Positions 27,801-35,511 of a stretch of 49,804 nt of DNA are shown here, in pieces. The position numbers and the translations under genes are program-made. Positions within the stretch are counted from its first letter, which is position 1, and each line of letters begins with the position of its first letter. This DNA comes from Thermodesulfobacteriota bacterium (GTDB lineage Bacteria > Desulfobacterota_D > UBA1144 > Nemesobacterales > CSP1-2), in contig DATMAT010000003.1 in the NCBI GenBank assembly GCA_035559815.1, forward strand, positions 1-49,804, written 5' to 3'. The notes under the pieces were generated by a model, which saw only the letters and a list, made by a program, of their open reading frames with translations, did not search any database and had not been told where the DNA came from.

Positions 27801-28002
27801 GATGACTGTTATGGCGATGATTATGGGGCTTCTTCCTCTTATGTGGAGTCACGGCACCGGTGCAGACGTGATGAAAAGAATAGCAGCGCCCATGGTTGGA
27901 GGACTTGTAACGTCAACCATTCTCACACTCGTCATAATCCCGGCGATATATGCAATATGGAAAGGGAGGACTTTAAAAACTAAAGAGGAAGATCGAGGGT
28001 GA
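24874..28002 (+). CDS. cusA: CusA-type heavy-metal RND efflux pump
   Basis: The 1042-residue protein has the full RND layout: TM1 near 13-30, first periplasmic domain (30-335), TM2-6 (about 340-490), second periplasmic domain and TM7-12 to the C-terminus. The TM4 segment G-A-M-V-D-A-S-I-V-L-V-E-N places it with the Cu/Ag (HME4) subgroup, and D-A-I-P-D-L-S-D-V-Q and F-M-P-P-L-N-E-G-T are typical of heavy-metal RND proteins. It uses the proton gradient to export Cu(I)/Ag(I) through CusB and CusC. Residues after V-H-K-R-L-E-K are encoded by an in-frame palindrome (26136-26165) in the loop following TM4. Confidence 0.94.
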   Translation: MIEKIIEYTAKNRFLTIVLVLFIATWGYWAMKNTPLDAIPDLSDVQVIVFTEWEGRSPDLVEDQITYPIATTMIAAPKVRYVRGQSMFGFSFIYIIFEDGTDIYWARSRVLEYLNEVTGQLPEGVTPKLGPDATGVGWVFEYALVDETGKHDLAELRSFQDWYLRYWLESVPGVAEVASIGGFVKQYQVEIDPNKLFAYGIPMNKVVEAIRTSNNDVGGRVVEFAATEFFVRGRGYIKSVEDIEKIPVSTDGNGTPVYIRDIANVQLGPDIRRGLAELDGKGETVGGIVVMRYGENALDVIEGVKQKIENIKPSLPEGVEIITTYDRSDLIERAIETLKVKLFEESIIVSLVIIIFLFHFRSAIVPILTIPLAVLMAFIPMYYMKLTSNIMSLGGIAIAIGAMVDASIVLVENVHKRLEKTVGARHASPLQIKIDAMKEVGKPIFFALLVITISFLPVFTLEYQEGRLFKPLAYTKTFSMFFASLLAITITPALIILLIRGKIKPEEKNPINRFLIRIYNPVVNLALRFKKTVIAVSAVILLITVIPFLRLGSEFMPPLNEGTILYMPTAVPGISITEAAKILQIQDKMLMQFPEVERVFGKIGRAESPTDPAPLSMVETVITLKPEHQWREGMTWDKLISEMNQTVKVPGMANIFWMPIQTRNEMLSTGFRSNLGIKVFGSDLETIEKIAVDIEQALSKVPGTRSVFAERVTGGYFLDFKINRQQAARYGLTVGDVEEIIETSIGGKNISQTIEGRERYPVNVRYQREFRMDIKELERVLVPTPAGAQVPISLLADMYFSTGPSEIKSEDAQRVGYVFIDVEGKDYEGYVNKAREIIGENVKLEPGYHIEWAGQYQYLLRVKEKLKYIIPLTIFIIFLLLYINFNSVTETLIVLLSVPFALVGSIWLLYILGYNTSVAVWVGIIALAGLAAQTGVVMIIYLDEFYEKMVKEGKTGWDNLAKAIHDGAVQRVRPKMMTVMAMIMGLLPLMWSHGTGADVMKRIAAPMVGGLVTSTILTLVIIPAIYAIWKGRTLKTKEEDRG
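26136..26165. repeat. 30-bp perfect palindrome inside cusA
   Basis: The plus strand reads TGTAGGGGCGAGGCA followed by its exact reverse complement. It adds about ten codons (V-G-A-R-H-A-S-P-L-Q) in frame, with no stop, to a loop that varies among RND pumps. Confidence 0.88.
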
Positions 28003-28024
28003 GTCTGTATAGAACCATTTACCT

Positions 28025-28066
28025 GAGGAGTCAGATCGTTTGTGTAGAAAAACAACCTGACTCCTC
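28025..28066. terminator. Hairpin between convergent cusCBA and mer operons
   Basis: GAGGAGTCAG (28025-28034) pairs with CTGACTCCTC (28057-28066). There is no long T run on either side, but the position between two convergent operons suggests a shared terminator. Confidence 0.5.
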
Positions 28067-28089
28067 TAGTTGAGTCCCTGATTCAAGTA

Positions 28090-28356
28090 TCAGGTCGGTT
28101 GTCCTAATCCAGAAGCTTTCAATGTAGTCTCATCAGGACCGCGCCTTACACAGCAATCGGCAAGCTTTCCATCTATCACCACGGCGGGAATTGAACGAAT
28201 ACCCAAGCTTTTGGCTCGAATGGCCGCATCTGAATAATTCATATCCAGAACGCTGACTTCACAGTAGGGACAGGCAACTTGATTGACCAACTCAATTGTT
28301 TCTTTGCAGGTAGGACATCCCGCGCTAAAAATCTCAATCTTGCGTTTGGTGTTCAT
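28090..28356 (-). CDS. Small thioredoxin/glutaredoxin-like protein of the mer operon
   Basis: The 88-residue protein has a thioredoxin-like fold: I-E-I-F-S-A-G-C-P-T-C-K at the N-terminus (C-P-T-C redox pair), a second C-P-Y-C, and the cis-Pro segment I-R-S-I-P-A-V-V-I-D-G. A D-C-C pair lies near the end. No signal peptide is seen, so it should act in the cytoplasm, perhaps reducing thiols that carry Hg(II) or passing the ion to MerA. GGAGG with 8 bases to ATG 28356 sets the start. It is the last gene of the mer operon. Redox role is inferred. Confidence 0.78.
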   Translation of the reverse strand: MNTKRKIEIFSAGCPTCKETIELVNQVACPYCEVSVLDMNYSDAAIRAKSLGIRSIPAVVIDGKLADCCVRRGPDETTLKASGLGQPT

Positions 28357-28413
28357 TATTATCACCTCCTTCTTCAGTGTTTATCTGTATTCCTTCTTGA
28401 GTTAGTAGTCCTG

Positions 28414-28797
28414 CTATAGTCTTTGATTAAAGCCTGTCTTACGTTTCACAAACTCTTGTTCACAGGTTTTCTTAAGATAAATATCCCAAACGGAAGCTGT
28501 AACCAAGCCTATGAGTCCGATATAAACTAGCGGCTTTGAAAACCAGATAGAAGCAAAAACAACTATGGCGCTTACTACGACAAGGATTAGGCTACCATTA
28601 CTTCTGTGGGACTTTGATGATTTATAAATACCGTAAATGCTAATACCGAGAAAAATTACAAGAAGGGGAATAAGAATCTTATCATTAATTAAAAATCCAG
28701 CGCCAATGCTTGTGAGGAAAGCTAAAAGAGCAGGCGTTCCAATACAACATAGGCCTGCAAAGATTGATCCGAGTGAACCGATGATTTTTGATATCAT
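28414..28797 (-). CDS. MerC-like inner-membrane mercury transporter
   Basis: The 127-residue protein has four membrane segments (about 5-25, 35-55, 67-85, 88-105). The first holds G-L-C-C-I-G-T-P-A, the Cys pair that binds Hg(II) in the MerC/MerF/MerT group; the size and fourth helix fit MerC better than MerF. The tail is short and basic. MerC-type proteins bring Hg(II) in for reduction by MerA. It lies 33 bp after merA in the same direction, so the operon has two uptake routes (MerT and this one). Confidence 0.75.
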   Translation of the reverse strand: MISKIIGSLGSIFAGLCCIGTPALLAFLTSIGAGFLINDKILIPLLVIFLGISIYGIYKSSKSHRSNGSLILVVVSAIVVFASIWFSKPLVYIGLIGLVTASVWDIYLKKTCEQEFVKRKTGFNQRL

Positions 28798-28830
28798 TTT
28801 ATACCACTTGATTTATAGTTCCCTGAGTAT

Positions 28831-30519
28831 TCAGTCAGCACAGCAGCTAAGCTTTGTTACGTCTTTATCAAAGGACTGGGCACAGAGCTTTATGGATTCT
28901 GAAAGGGTAGGATAAACATCTATTGTATCCAGCACGTCCTGGATAGTCATTCCGTACTTAACAAAGAGTGCGGCCTTTTGAATAATATCCGCCGCATGAG
29001 GAGCAACCATTCGAACTCCAAGAATCCGATTTGTTTCTTCTTCCACGATCATTTTCATGAGTCCTCTAGTATCCTGAATTATTGCAGCCTTGGGAACGTG
29101 TTTAAAATCCAAATATCCCACTTTAACTCTGTAACCTTTATCTCTTGCTTCCCTTTCTCCGAGTCCAACCCCCGCAACCTCTGGTGTTGTGAATACTGCA
29201 TAAGGAACAGAGGGGTAATCTATCTTTTTGTGATTTCCTGTAAGGGCATTTTCCGCTGCAATGCTTCCCGCTCTTGCAGCAATTGTGACTAGCATAGGCA
29301 CTCCGCTCACTACATCTCCGGCAGCCCATACGTGGGCTACCGAGGTTTTCATCTCGTCATCAACAATTATTCCACCCTTCTTGTCTACTTTAATTCCCAC
29401 TTTCTCAAGCCCAAGCCCGGCGCTGTTTGGTCTTCTTCCGGTGGCCACAAGAAGCACTTCACCCTCAAACTCTATTTTCCTACCCTTTATCTCCGCTATT
29501 ATTTTTTTAGTTCTCCCGTTGCTACTTGCACTTAAAACATTCGCCTCTGTGTATATCTCGATACCCTCCTCTTCAAGATATCTCTTTAGAGTATCGGAGA
29601 TTTCCTCTTCCTCTCCCGGAAGGAGTCTTGGCAAAACTTCAAGAACCGTAACTTTAGAGCCGAAGTGGGCATACATTTGAGCAAATTCCAATCCAACAGC
29701 GCTGGCGCCAAGAACGATAATTGATTTAGGAAGTTCTTTAAGCTCAAGAGTAGTTGTGCTTGTTAAATAGTCAACTTGATCAATTCCCTCTATAGGAGGT
29801 ATCCAGGGTGATGAGCCTGTAGCTACTATAAACCTTTCAGACCTGTAGTTTTTATCTCCAATTCTTACCTCTTTTTTCGATACGAAATAAGCTTTTTCAT
29901 GAAAAAAAGTAATATCCGGATACGCTTCCAGAACATCCCAGTACTTCATCTGTCTAAACTCATCAAGCATAATGTCTTTCTGAGAGATTAATTTTGCGAA
30001 ATCCACTTTTCCCTGATGTGTTTCTACCCCCTCATAACCGTTTCTTTTTGGCATGTGATAAAGTTCCGCAGCTTTAATTAGAAATTTTGAAGGAACACAT
30101 CCTCTATTAAGACAGGTTCCACCTATAACATCTTCCTCTGCTATGGCTACCTTTGCACCAAGATCTGATGCTCTTATGGCTGCGGCGAATGCGGCAGAAC
30201 CACCTCCCAAGACTATTAGATCGAAATCCACCTTATTCTTTTCTTTAGCGAAAGGTATAACTTTCTCATCTTGTGGCTTGTTTTCAGCTTCGGGCAGACT
30301 GGCACTGTAATGTCTGTGTTTATTAAAAGTATCTATTATCTCTTGAATACTGGTTTCTCCTTCAATGTATTTAACCTCCGCTTTAGCTTCCTTATAGTTT
30401 GCTTTCGCTCCCACTACTCCCTTTATTTTTTTCAAAGTAGCCTCAACAGATTTATCACAATGTGAACAAGTCATACCATCTACCTTGAGCACAGTGTTTA
30501 CAGTGTTTTGTTTACCCAT
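28831..30519 (-). CDS. merA: Mercuric reductase
   Basis: MerA reduces Hg(II) to volatile Hg(0) with NADPH and FAD. The 562-residue protein has an N-terminal heavy-metal-associated domain (G-M-T-C18-S-H-C21) and a linker to about 95. The flavoprotein core begins L-I-V-L-G-G-G-S-A-A and has the redox-active G-G-T-C136-L-N-R-G-C141-V-P-S-K. The C-terminal L-S-C559-C560-A-D is the vicinal Cys pair that hands Hg(II) to the active site and distinguishes MerA from lipoamide dehydrogenases. AGGAGG lies before the ATG. It follows merP after 103 bp. Confidence 0.96.
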   Translation of the reverse strand: MGKQNTVNTVLKVDGMTCSHCDKSVEATLKKIKGVVGAKANYKEAKAEVKYIEGETSIQEIIDTFNKHRHYSASLPEAENKPQDEKVIPFAKEKNKVDFDLIVLGGGSAAFAAAIRASDLGAKVAIAEEDVIGGTCLNRGCVPSKFLIKAAELYHMPKRNGYEGVETHQGKVDFAKLISQKDIMLDEFRQMKYWDVLEAYPDITFFHEKAYFVSKKEVRIGDKNYRSERFIVATGSSPWIPPIEGIDQVDYLTSTTTLELKELPKSIIVLGASAVGLEFAQMYAHFGSKVTVLEVLPRLLPGEEEEISDTLKRYLEEEGIEIYTEANVLSASSNGRTKKIIAEIKGRKIEFEGEVLLVATGRRPNSAGLGLEKVGIKVDKKGGIIVDDEMKTSVAHVWAAGDVVSGVPMLVTIAARAGSIAAENALTGNHKKIDYPSVPYAVFTTPEVAGVGLGEREARDKGYRVKVGYLDFKHVPKAAIIQDTRGLMKMIVEEETNRILGVRMVAPHAADIIQKAALFVKYGMTIQDVLDTIDVYPTLSESIKLCAQSFDKDVTKLSCCAD

Positions 30520-30622
30520 TTTTTAACCTCCTACTTTTCTTCGAGATATCAACTTTAATTTCTTAGTACATGAATACATATCAAAAAAACTTCAAATATA
30601 ACTCTTCCTATCTGAAGAAAAT

Positions 30623-30943
30623 CTAATACAACACTTCACCTTTATTTCTATCCTTAAGTGGAACAGCCTTAAAACCGGCTTTCCCCACAGCTTTTACCAT
30701 ATCCTCGATCTTGACCTTGCCTTCTATATAATTTATATGAGCTATATCGCCCTCCATATTTACTTTCTCTACCCCACCTAACCTCTTTAGGGCTTTCGAT
30801 ACAGTAACACCACATAGGGAACAATAAATCCCTCCTATCTTGAGCGTAGCCTGCTTTGTACTGTTCTCAGCCGATAGAGTTGAAAGATTAAATGTTGTAA
30901 AAATAAGCGTTAGAGCAACTACTAGCACTTTTAATGACTTCAT
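30623..30943 (-). CDS. merP: Periplasmic Hg-binding protein MerP
   Basis: The 106-residue protein has a signal peptide (V-L-V-V-A-L-T-L-I-F, cleavage near S-A-E-N) and one heavy-metal-associated domain with G-G-I-Y-C-S-L-C (MerP Cys pair) and the usual beta-alpha-beta pattern. It captures Hg(II) in the periplasm for MerT. AAGGAGGT precedes the ATG; merT ends 22 bp upstream. The motif is Y-C-S-L-C rather than the common M-T-C-x-x-C. Confidence 0.88.
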   Translation of the reverse strand: MKSLKVLVVALTLIFTTFNLSTLSAENSTKQATLKIGGIYCSLCGVTVSKALKRLGGVEKVNMEGDIAHINYIEGKVKIEDMVKAVGKAGFKAVPLKDRNKGEVLY

Positions 30944-30965
30944 TTTTCATACCTCCTTTTCGTCA

Positions 30966-31322
30966 TTAAGCTAAGAGAAAAGCCAAGATATAAGGAGAGA
31001 GAATAAAACCAATGACCAGCACAGTTGCTACCCAGAGTATAATTTTATTCAGTCTTCTCTTTTCCGGATTCACAGCACAATTTGAACCCGGAGCACATTC
31101 CTCTCCACCTCTATAAGTAAAAAAGAAACCAAGTGCCAAAAATCCAAGAGCCACTGTCCCAAAGAGTAATCTATACTGCTCAAGCTTTGCAAAGAAAGCT
31201 GCTCCACTTAGTCCTAGAACTACAAATACCAGGGGACCTATACAGCATAGTGATGCTAAAAGTCCTGATATTACAGAGCCTATAGAGGAAAGAAGCGTAA
31301 TTTTTCCAGCTTTGTCAGCCAT
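30966..31322 (-). CDS. merT: Mercuric ion transporter MerT
   Basis: The 118-residue protein has three membrane segments. The first contains S-L-C-C-I-G-P-L (Cys pair for Hg(II)); a loop between segments 2 and 3 has C-A-P-G-S-N-C, the second MerT Cys pair. It passes Hg(II) from MerP to the cytoplasm. Its start overlaps the end of merR by 8 bp and has no good Shine-Dalgarno, so it is probably translated by coupling to merR. Confidence 0.92.
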   Translation of the reverse strand: MADKAGKITLLSSIGSVISGLLASLCCIGPLVFVVLGLSGAAFFAKLEQYRLLFGTVALGFLALGFFFTYRGGEECAPGSNCAVNPEKRRLNKIILWVATVLVIGFILSPYILAFLLA

Positions 31323-31758
31323 CTTTTACTCTACTTGTATTGTTAGCATCTTTTTTCGCCCTGGTATCAAGCACCTCTATTATCGGACATTCACCCGTTG
31401 GTCCCTGTCCACTGCACATCGTTACAAGCTTTGTGAGTGCTTTCTTTATACTCTTGAGAGTACGGATTTTTTCTTCTACGTCGGCAATCTTAATTTCTGC
31501 CAATCTTTTCACGTCACCGCAGGTAGTGCTCGGATCAACTCGTAAAGACAGAAGTTCCGAGATCTCCTTGAGAGAGAACCCCAGTTCCTTAGCGCGCTTG
31601 ATGAATTGAATACGTGCGACGACATCCTGGGGGTACTGCCTGTAACCAGGGTCACGGCGAGGTGGCTTGGGTATAAGCCCTCGTCTTTCGTAATAACGTA
31701 CTGTTTCAACATTTACTTCAGCTTTTTTGGCCAGTTTACCAATGGTCAAATGTTTCAT
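31315..31758 (-). CDS. merR: Hg(II)-responsive regulator MerR
   Basis: The 147-residue protein has the N-terminal winged helix (T-I-G-K-L-A-K-K-A-E-V-N-V-E-T-V-R-Y-Y-E-R-R-G-L-I) and a dimerisation helix. The mercury ligands are Cys 80, 115 and 124, with exactly the spacing of the classical MerR (35 and 9 residues). It represses the promoter without Hg and twists it open with Hg. Unlike the divergent layout of Tn501/Tn21, merR here is the first gene of the operon it controls, so it would autoregulate. GAGGTG precedes the ATG. Confidence 0.95.
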   Translation of the reverse strand: MKHLTIGKLAKKAEVNVETVRYYERRGLIPKPPRRDPGYRQYPQDVVARIQFIKRAKELGFSLKEISELLSLRVDPSTTCGDVKRLAEIKIADVEEKIRTLKSIKKALTKLVTMCSGQGPTGECPIIEVLDTRAKKDANNTSRVKDG

Positions 31759-31774
31759 TTTTCACCTCAATACT

Positions 31775-31806
31775 AGTATAAATTCCGTACCTAGGTACGG
31801 AGTCAA
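31775..31806 (-). promoter_or_regulatory. mer promoter with MerR operator
   Basis: On the minus strand, TTGACT (31801-31806) and TATACT (31775-31780) are 20 bp apart (19 bp if TTATAC is the -10), the long spacing that MerR needs. The spacer holds the dyad CCGTACCTAGGTACGG (31785-31800), close to the known mer operator. Confidence 0.92.
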
Positions 31807-32160
31807 GTCCTTTTTTGAATCTCTTAATTTTTTTCTTCTCATTCTTTTCCGCCTCTTATATAAGAACATTAAATCTTTATAATATTCTGGCAACATTAGA
31901 GAACACGTGGATATGAACTATTTACAGATACGTAAGGATGACGTGGGTAGATAGCTTCGAACTGCCACAATTCCGGAGACTTATCCAGAATTGAATTGCA
32001 GGCAAATAAAATATCGACCAGTACATATCCTATGAGGTTCTTCGCGGGGGTCTGAGGTAGCAACTGGGAGAGAGGAAGTTCAGAGAACCGCTTTGCTCAG
32101 AATGACAATATAGTGATAACCCTGTAGCAAGCTATAGTAAGCTATCATTGAGAATGCCGT

Positions 32161-32195
32161 TTGACATATACCCCCCAGGGGTGTATGGTATTAGC
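32161..32195 (+). promoter_or_regulatory. csoR-copA promoter with overlapping repressor site; leaderless transcript likely
   Basis: TTGACA (32161-32166), a 17-bp spacer and TATGGT (32184-32189) put the transcript start at about the ATG (32196). The spacer holds ATACCCCCCAGGGGTGTAT, the G/C-tract dyad that CsoR/RcnR-family repressors bind, so the repressor would block polymerase. The stretch 31807-32160 holds no gene, only a partial palindromic repeat at 32085-32106. Confidence 0.75.
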
Positions 32196-32468
32196 ATGAA
32201 AAACACAAATGAACCCAATAACCATGAATATACCAAAAGGATAAATATAATTAAAGGCCAACTGGACGGCCTACTTAGAATGATCGAGGAAGACGAATAC
32301 TGCATCGACATTCTCGACCAAAGTCTGGCTATTCAAAACTCCTTGAGGAGCCTGGACGCACTGATATTTGAGAGGCATCTGCAGAAACACGTCGTTCATC
32401 AGTTTAAGAATGAACGAGAAAAGGCCATCAAGGAATTATCAAAGCTATTCAAAAAGGTAAATCGCTAA
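32196..32468 (+). CDS. CsoR/RcnR-family metal-sensing repressor
   Basis: The 90-residue all-helical repressor has [16 protein letters not shown] near 15-30 and metal-ligand positions Cys 36 (E-Y-C-I-D-I-L), His 61 and His 65 ([10 protein letters not shown]). CsoR copper sensors have Cys-His-Cys here; RcnR nickel/cobalt sensors have Cys-His-His plus an N-terminal His, which is not at the matching place (Thr 4; there is a His at 10). So it is a CsoR-length protein with an RcnR-like third ligand. It controls its own promoter and the Cu-ATPase 11 bp downstream. Family is certain; metal is open. Confidence 0.9.
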   Translation: MKNTNEPNNHEYTKRINIIKGQLDGLLRMIEEDEYCIDILDQSLAIQNSLRSLDALIFERHLQKHVVHQFKNEREKAIKELSKLFKKVNR

Positions 32469-32479
32469 GGAGAAGAAGG

Positions 32480-34942
32480 ATGAAGGTAATTTTCGCAAGT
32501 ACCCAGATCAGGAAAGACCCGGTGTGCGGAATGGACGTAGACCCGAAGTCAGCCGCAGGTTCCTATGAGTATGAGGGAAAACCCTACTTCTTTTGCAGCC
32601 ACCATTGCCTGAAAAAATTTGAATCTGACCCCGGTAAGTATATTGCCGACGAATCTGCCCCCTCTAGGAAATCATTACCTCGGGAGAAATCAGCAAATCA
32701 AACAGCGGATGCCGTTGAAATCTACATCTGTCCTATGGACCCGGAGGTTAAGGAGACGAAACCGGGTTCTTGCCCAAAATGCGGCATGTCCCTTGAACCG
32801 CTAACCCCCATAAGCAAAACAGCGACAAAAGTACAATACACCTGTCCTATGCACCCGGAGATTGTTCGCGATGAGCCTGGCTCCTGCCCCATCTGTGGTA
32901 TGGCGCTTGAACCTAGGATAATCACATTAGAAGAGGAAAACAAAGAACTCACAGATATGACCAGGAGGTTCTGGGTCAGCCTAGTTCTGTCGATTCCAAT
33001 CCTGTTTCTTACCATGTCCGAGATGATTCCCGGGCAGCCAGTGCAAAAGGTCTTCTCCATGCGAATCCTAAACTGGATTCAGTTTGTGCTGGCCACACCG
33101 GTAGTGCTGTGGGGGGGATGGCCCTTCTTTGAGCGCGGATGGGCATCCGTTATCAATCGTTACCTGAACATGTTCACTCTTATAGCCATCGGAACCGGCA
33201 CTGCCTACCTTTACAGCGTAGTGGCGACGTTATTACCCGGAATTTTCCCAGACTCTTTTCGCGGACCTAGCGGTGAGGTAGCTATATATTTTGAGGCCGC
33301 CGCAGTCATTACTACCCTGGTGCTATTGGGACAAGTGCTCGAGCTTCGTGCCCGTAGTCAAACCAGTAGCGCCATCAAAGCATTATTAGGGCTTGCACCC
33401 AAGTCGGCGATAATACTTCGTGAAGACGGAACGGAGGAGGAAATCTCATTAGATAAAATTAAACCCGGCGACCGCCTACGAGTACGCCCCGGAGAGAAGG
33501 TTCCGATTGACGGCACAATCCTAGAAGGAGAAAGCTTCATCGATGAATCCATGGTCACAGGCGAGCCGACCCCCGTTCAGAAGAAAAATGGGGATAAGGT
33601 CATAGGGGGCACTATTAATGGTACCGGCGGCTTTGTAATGAAAGCGGAGAGGGTGGGAAGCGACACTCTATTAGCCCGGATAGTGCAAATGGTTAGTGAA
33701 GCTCAACGAAGCCGTGCTCCTATCCAACGTCTAGCCGACGTTGTATCTTCATACTTCGTCCCGGCGGTGATAATAATCGCCATGCTAACCTTCATCGTAT
33801 GGAGTCTCGTCGGGCCTGAGCCCCGCCTAGCCCATGCCATAATCAATGCCGTGGCCGTACTCATAATCGCCTGTCCCTGCGCATTGGGGCTTGCTACCCC
33901 TATGTCCATAATGGTGGGAACGGGGCGCGGGGCGACGGCCGGTGTTCTCATCAAGAACGCAGAAGCTCTTGAAATTATGGAGAAGGTTGACACTATCGTC
34001 GTCGATAAGACCGGTACCCTAACCGAAGGCAAGCCGCGGCTTACCAGGGCAGAATCGCTATCAGAGCTAGATGAGTCAGAGCTACTTCAACTTGCGGCGA
34101 GCGTCGAACGAGGAAGTGAGCACCCTCTGGCTGTAGCCATAGTAGCGGCGGCTAAGGAAAGAAATCTGATATTGTCCGAAGCTCACGAGTTCCAGTCAAT
34201 TACCGGGAAGGGTGTCCTTGGAAAAGTAAACGGCCGGGTGATTGCCGTTGGAAACAGTAAGCTACTTGAGCAACTGCAGATTGATGCAAGTAAGCTACAA
34301 GAAAAAGCGGAAGTTTTGCGTAAAGATGGCGAGACGGTGATGTTTATCGCTATTGACAAAAAGGCAGCCGGGTTACTCGCCGTTTCTGACCCGATTAAGG
34401 AGACCACCCCAGAAGCCATAGAGTCTCTACACAGGGAGGGTATACGCATAGTAATGCTGACCGGAGACAATAAAACTACTGCGGAGGCAGTGGCCAGGAA
34501 GCTGGGGATTGACGAGGTAGAAGCGAATGTCCTTCCTGAGCAAAAAGGCGAAGTGGTCAAGCGGCTTCAGTCCGAAGGTCGAATTGTAGCCATGGCTGGT
34601 GACGGCATTAACGATGCTCCCGCCCTTGCTCAAGCCCAGGTAGGTATAGCCATGGGAACCGGTACGGACGTGGCCATAGAGAGCGCTGGTATAACCTTAG
34701 TGAAGGGCGATTTGCGTGGCATTGCTCGGGCCAGGCGGCTCAGTCGAGCCACCATGCGCAACATACGGCAGAATCTCTTCTTCGCTTTCATCTACAATAC
34801 GCTTGGTGTCCCCATCGCTGCTGGCCTACTCTACCCGGTGTTTGGATTGTTATTAAGCCCTATGATTGCCGCTGCGGCGATGACTTTCAGCTCTGTCTCA
34901 GTTATCGCCAATGCCCTCAGGCTTCGCAATGTTAAACTATAG
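32480..34942 (+). CDS. copA: P1B-1-type Cu(I)-exporting ATPase with YHS and two heavy-metal-binding domains
   Basis: The 820-residue pump has an N-terminal YHS domain (about 11-55: D-P-V-C-G-M ... F-F-C-S-H-H-C), two tandem heavy-metal-binding modules (about 77-107 and 117-147: C-P-M-D/H-P-E ... G-S-C-P-x-C-G-M), and no HMA domain. The ATPase core has T-G-E-P, C465-P-C467 in the sixth TM, D509-K-T-G-T-L-T, and G-D-G-I-N-D-A. Y-N in TM7 and M-T-F-S-S in TM8 complete the Cu(I) signature. It exports Cu(I) or Ag(I) to the periplasm at the cost of ATP. It follows the CsoR-family gene with GGAG before ATG and forms an operon with it. Confidence 0.94.
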   Translation: MKVIFASTQIRKDPVCGMDVDPKSAAGSYEYEGKPYFFCSHHCLKKFESDPGKYIADESAPSRKSLPREKSANQTADAVEIYICPMDPEVKETKPGSCPKCGMSLEPLTPISKTATKVQYTCPMHPEIVRDEPGSCPICGMALEPRIITLEEENKELTDMTRRFWVSLVLSIPILFLTMSEMIPGQPVQKVFSMRILNWIQFVLATPVVLWGGWPFFERGWASVINRYLNMFTLIAIGTGTAYLYSVVATLLPGIFPDSFRGPSGEVAIYFEAAAVITTLVLLGQVLELRARSQTSSAIKALLGLAPKSAIILREDGTEEEISLDKIKPGDRLRVRPGEKVPIDGTILEGESFIDESMVTGEPTPVQKKNGDKVIGGTINGTGGFVMKAERVGSDTLLARIVQMVSEAQRSRAPIQRLADVVSSYFVPAVIIIAMLTFIVWSLVGPEPRLAHAIINAVAVLIIACPCALGLATPMSIMVGTGRGATAGVLIKNAEALEIMEKVDTIVVDKTGTLTEGKPRLTRAESLSELDESELLQLAASVERGSEHPLAVAIVAAAKERNLILSEAHEFQSITGKGVLGKVNGRVIAVGNSKLLEQLQIDASKLQEKAEVLRKDGETVMFIAIDKKAAGLLAVSDPIKETTPEAIESLHREGIRIVMLTGDNKTTAEAVARKLGIDEVEANVLPEQKGEVVKRLQSEGRIVAMAGDGINDAPALAQAQVGIAMGTGTDVAIESAGITLVKGDLRGIARARRLSRATMRNIRQNLFFAFIYNTLGVPIAAGLLYPVFGLLLSPMIAAAAMTFSSVSVIANALRLRNVKL

Positions 34943-35011
34943 AAGACTGGGTATGTGAATCAAAAATATTGATTGTGAGACCTCAAACGGCTAGAATATG
35001 ACTCAATCAGT

Positions 35012-35404
35012 ATGAATAATATAAGCTTCCTTGTGGTGATCAGTCTTTTGTTCTGTTATACCGGAATCCTTTCCAGCGCTCATCATTCCGCAGTTTTACC
35101 AGATAAAGGAGATAAGGTATTAACCCACCAGCATGGCCCTAAACACATAGATCATCATGACCCTACCAAGCCGATTTCTCCTAAAAACACGACTTCGGAA
35201 ATGCACGAAAGCATAAAGTGCTGTGATTATGCGTTGCCCAACGCTCCGCCCGTCTTTGGCTCCGACACGGTGCTTCTTTTGTTGACGGTTAGTAATTCAG
35301 TTAGTGGCATCGATAACTCTCGAAAGTTTATCTTGAATCCAAGAATATTCGGAAAACACGACCGGCCGGAGTTATTCATAACCAACTCTTCGTTATTAAT
35401 CTAA
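35012..35404 (+). CDS. Small exported protein, paralog B (possible metal-responsive leader ORF)
   Basis: The 130-residue protein has the signal/anchor S-F-L-V-V-I-S-L-L-F-C-Y-T-G-I. A His-rich middle (H-Q-H-G-P-K-H-I-D-H-H-D) and S-E-M-H-E-S-I-K-C-C-D-Y-A-L follow, and the end is D-R-P-E-L-F-I-T-N-S-S-L-L-I. It matches paralog A (19959-20348) at both ends and around S-E-M ... C-x-D. It lies 69 bp after copA and is followed by a hairpin and the His-rich gene. The His/Cys content suggests Cu binding; role is unknown. Confidence 0.7.
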   Translation: MNNISFLVVISLLFCYTGILSSAHHSAVLPDKGDKVLTHQHGPKHIDHHDPTKPISPKNTTSEMHESIKCCDYALPNAPPVFGSDTVLLLLTVSNSVSGIDNSRKFILNPRIFGKHDRPELFITNSSLLI

Positions 35405-35479
35405 AAAGGATTCATCACCTTAATTTTGTCAGTGGTGCTAATGGTAAAGGTACCACTGTCCCCGGAGTATCTATCCTTT
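35405..35479 (+). promoter_or_regulatory. Two nested stems between paralog B and the His-rich protein gene
   Basis: The inner stem CAGTGGT/ACCACTG (35430-35436/35452-35458) is enclosed by AAAGGAT/ATCCTTT (35405-35411/35473-35479). It has the same order and the same AGTGGT core as 20366-20435, although the rest of the sequence differs. Confidence 0.55.
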
Positions 35480-35511
35480 CTAAAACTTAAGTAATAAAGG
35501 AGTGAGCTCAA

